DNA of 64,000 nt from Polyangiaceae bacterium (lineage in GTDB: Bacteria; Myxococcota_A; Polyangia; Polyangiales; Polyangiaceae): the NCBI GenBank assembly GCA_016719945.1, contig JADJYE010000042.1, positions 12,338-76,337 of the forward strand, in the 5' to 3' direction. Position numbers and translations under genes: made by a program. Positions 61,045-64,000 of the stretch are shown here, one piece after another (position 1 is the first letter of the stretch; every line of letters starts with the position of its first letter). The notes below the pieces were generated by a model. It had not been told where the DNA came from, made no database searches, and was given only the letters and a program-made list of their open reading frames with translations.

Positions 61045-64000
61045 AGCGCCTCACGAGGAGCCCCAGGGCGGCCAGCGTGGCCAGCCACGAGGGCCGGGGG
61101 GCGCCTCGCACCGCGCAGCCAGGGCTCGGAGGGGGCGCCTCTTCGACGGTGGCGCAGGTGCCATCCGCGGAGCAGATCGATCCCTGGACGCAGTCGAGCG
61201 CAGACTCACAGGCGGTGAGACACGTCGGCCCCTCGTCGGTGCAGCGATAAGGCGCGCAATCGACGACCTGCCCGTCCCCCGAGACGAGCTTGTCTCGATC
61301 GCAGATCGGCGGCAGGACGACACACTCACCATCGGAGCAGACGGCGCCCTCGAGGCACGGCGTCCCCTCGGCGACGAACGCGCAGGCGCCGAGGCCGTCG
61401 CACACTCCCGTCCGTCCACACTCGCTGAGGGGCTGGGCAGGACAGGTCGCGTCGTCGGCGGGGGTCGCCCCGCGGGGGGCAGACCGCCTCATCCGGCCCT
61501 TCGGCCTTGTTGCGGCCGAGCAGGCCTCACAGCCGCCACGCGCTGTCGCAGCACACGCCATCGACGCAGAACCCCGAGGCGCAAGCGTGGGGCGCGGTGC
61601 TGGCGTGAGCTCGGCGCCGAGCACGGTGACCGCGACCGCGCGCCCTCTCGCCCGCCGTCGACGGGATCGGCGAGAGCCAGGCCCGGGAACCGCGTCTCCG
61701 GGCACGCGCCAGACAGCGCTCTCTTCGTCGACGGCCGTGACGGCTTCCCCACGAAGCGATCCCTTCCCCGGCGGGCATCCAGATGGCCACAGGGTGATTC
61801 GCGTAGCCGCGTTGAAGGTCGTCCCATTGGTCGCCTCGGTGCGTGCGAGCAGGTCTTCGCCAAGCAGGCCGGAGGCGCCGGCGAGCATGGGGCTGGGAAG
61901 GCGGTCAGCTCCGGCGTCGCCGCAAGCGACGGGTCAGCCGCCAGCGGAGATAGGCTCGGTCCACCCCCCAAGCGTGGAGCGCGTCGTAAGACCTGCTCGC
62001 ACGAGGCTGCCGTCGAGCGCGCGCGTCATCGTCCCGCCGGGGCGCTGACCATAATACTCGTTGCTTGGCAACGCGGCGAACGCGTCCAGCGTCGGCCGGA
62101 ACAAACCGCAGCCCTCGCGGTTCCCCTGGGCACCCGCGTCGTACAGGGGACGCATGCGAGGACGTCGCCGCTGGCGGCGCAGCCGCCTGTCCCCAGGGCC
62201 GGTCGGGAGGAACCACGGGACCCTTGAGGGGCTCACGGCTGGCTCCGGTCGCGGGGTCCCAGATCTCCGCCCCGGGGCCTGGGCCCTCGAGCCCTCCGAC
62301 GAAGAGGACGCTGCCATCCGGCAGCAGCGCGGCGAGATGGCCGCTCCGGGCGACCTGGAGGGTGCCCGCGGTGTCCCACGCGCCGCTGGCAGGGTCGAAC
62401 AGCTCGAGGAGGCTGCTCCCGCCGCCGGCGATGAGGACGCGACCATCCAGGAGCCGTGTGGCAGTGTGCCACGATCGCGGCTGGACGAGCTCGCCGGCGG
62501 CCTCGAACGCCTCGCTCGCCACCGCGAACCTCTCGACCAGCCCCTCGTCGTCGCCGCCGACGATGAGCACATCTCCGCTCGGGAGCAGCGTCGCGGTGTG
62601 CCGCGCGCGGTCGACGTCGACCCGGTCGCTGTCGGTGAAGCTTTGGGTGGCGGGATCGTAGAGCTCCGCCACCCGGTTATCGCCTCCGGCCGGGCTCGCG
62701 CCGCCCCCGACCAGCACCCGGCCATCGGCGAGGAGGGTGGCGGTGTGAGGCGGAAGCGGAAGGCGCCCCATCGGCCCGGCGTTCACGATGCTGTCCGGAC
62801 CGGGTCGACCTCCTGGACCTGAGCCTGCGGCAGGGCTGATCTGGGCATTGTAGAGATCCGAGTGGTGCCCGCCCGCGAGGAACACGCGCCCATTCCGAAG
62901 GAGCGTCGCGGTGTGGTCGCCGCGCGGGCCCACCCTCCACGCCGTCGTAGCCGCCGAAGCTGCTGAAGGTGAAAAGCTCGTCAAACGCCCGCGTCTCAGC
63001 CACCGCTCCACCGCCGAGGTCGGTGGAGAACACCCCGCCCGAACGGCAGCATCACCATGGGGCTGTGCGCCGACTGGCCTGCGCCACGGTGAGCTCCGTG
63101 TGGAGGTACGGGTCGAAGGTCTTCGCATTGACCCTTGTCAGCAGTTTCCCTGACGGGAGGGGACGGAGCCTGGCTCGCTGGGCGCCTGTGCGTCCCCCGA
63201 CGGAGCGTCGAAGGTCTGCGTCGCCAGGATCGAAGACCTCCCGCAGGAAGCTCATCAGGACCGCCGAGCGCCCGCCCCAGATCAGGACGCGGCCGTCGTG
63301 CAGCGCGGTCGCCGCGTGGCGGGTGCGCTTCGGACACCATATCGTCCTCGACGAGCGTCCACGTCTCGGTCGCGGGATCGAACAGCTCAGCGCGACCTTC
63401 AGGGCGTCGTAGCGATCCGGGCCCTCAGTGCCTCCTGCGACGAGGACCCGGCCGTCGAGCAGCAGCGTCGCGGTGTGCTCGGCATGACCGTGGCTCAAAG
63501 GGGCCCCTGCGACGGGCGCGCCTGCGACCGGGTCCCACACCTCCGTGGCTCGCGGTGGGGAGGGCCTCGTCGTCGGCGGGGAGCACAATCCCCGCCGACG
63601 ATCAGCACCAGCCGTCCCGGAGCCGCGTGGCCGTGTGGCGTGAGCGAGGCTCGCCAGCTCCGCGGAAGGCCTCCAGCGCCCCCGTCTCCGCGTCGATCAC
63701 CTCGACGAGGCCGACCGCTCGGCGCCGCCGTCGGCGTCGACCGTACCTCCACGAAAACAGGATGCCCCGTCCATCAACAGGGTCGCGGTGCTCGCAGCGC
63801 GCCGCGACCGCCTCGCCGAAGCACGTCGAAGCGCATCGTGCGGACGTCGAACTGGCTCGACCGGCAGCGCCTCGTCACAGTCGGGCGTCCCACCGCCTGC
63901 CATGACCACGCGGCGTCCTCGGCGGTCGCGGTGAGGGTGTGGGGTTCGCTCGAACGCGGGCGCTGACCCTGACTCCGGATCGACGTACAGCGGGAAGACG
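61045..64000 (-). pseudogene. Kelch-repeat surface protein with MYXO-CTERM-like tail, broken by frameshifts (start outside window)
   Basis: From the right edge towards 62,100 the minus strand repeats a Kelch-type blade: HTATLLADGRVLVGGG, HTATLLPSGDVLIVGG, HTATRLLDGRVLIAGG, HAATALHDGRVLIWGG, spaced about 55-60 codons apart, but in all three frames in turn. A Cys-rich segment follows (CLEGAVCSDGECV, CDRDKLVSGDGQVVDC, CESALDCVQGSICSADGTC, about 61,140-61,400). Then comes GCAVRGAPRPSWLATLAALG followed by LLVRRSSRR, a MYXO-CTERM-like sorting tail at about 61,050-61,130. The protein is therefore a secreted and processed surface propeller. The missing start lies to the right. The stop is not resolved because of frameshifts. 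Confidence 0.55.

Overview
The window looks like chromosomal DNA of a myxobacterium (Myxococcota, probably the Polyangia side). The evidence is very high GC with strong third-position GC bias, many lipoproteins with Gly/Ser-rich linkers after the lipobox, a membrane-anchored Ser/Thr kinase, Cys-rich and Kelch-repeat surface proteins, and a MYXO-CTERM-like tail near 61.1 kb. No rRNA, tRNA, CRISPR array or insertion sequence was recognised, and no gene-free stretch exceeds 300 bases.

Positions 1-18,371 form an anti-phage-type defence island on the + strand. It holds the C-terminus of an SNF2-type helicase, a very large Eco57I-class adenine methyltransferase, a roughly 2,100-residue SF2 helicase with a DUF1998 region (DruE/COG1205-like), and a 1,461-residue UvrD-like helicase. 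The last carries an N-terminal RelE/ParE-like domain and a C-terminal string of RNA polymerase alpha-CTD-like and sigma-70 region 4-like DNA-binding modules. A PIN nuclease / XRE-ImmA metalloprotease pair lies antiparallel inside the island. The set resembles DISARM class 1 (SNF2 plus methylase) and Druantia (DUF1998 helicase) but matches neither as I know them. It is the best candidate here for an undescribed system. A second small restriction-like pair, an HNH nuclease and an orphan Eco57I-type methylase, sits at 28.9-31.5 kb.

From 18.4 to 57.6 kb the content is mixed and housekeeping-like. Surface and envelope proteins include several lipoproteins, two beta-helix lipoproteins, an RCC1-like lipoprotein, a formylglycine-generating-enzyme-like protein and a Ser/Thr kinase. 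Metabolic genes include a thiolase, a membrane spermidine-synthase-like protein, two SDR oxidoreductases, an FAD oxidoreductase, an archaeal-type methionine adenosyltransferase beside an FkbM methyltransferase, NnrS, a Rieske-cytochrome P450 fusion and a sirtuin. A GspE/PilB-type ATPase is followed by a GAF-AAA-Fis regulator that lacks the sigma-54 contact loop. The final stretch (57.7-64 kb, minus strand) holds a Cys-rich LamG lipoprotein and a Kelch/MYXO-CTERM surface protein, both so broken by frameshifts that no long reading frame survives.

At least eight otherwise intact genes are interrupted by a single missing base, nearly always in or beside a run of G or C. I read these as homopolymer under-calls in the assembly rather than gene decay. 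Frameshifted genes are therefore listed as the separate frames that can be read, each entry explaining how the pieces join.
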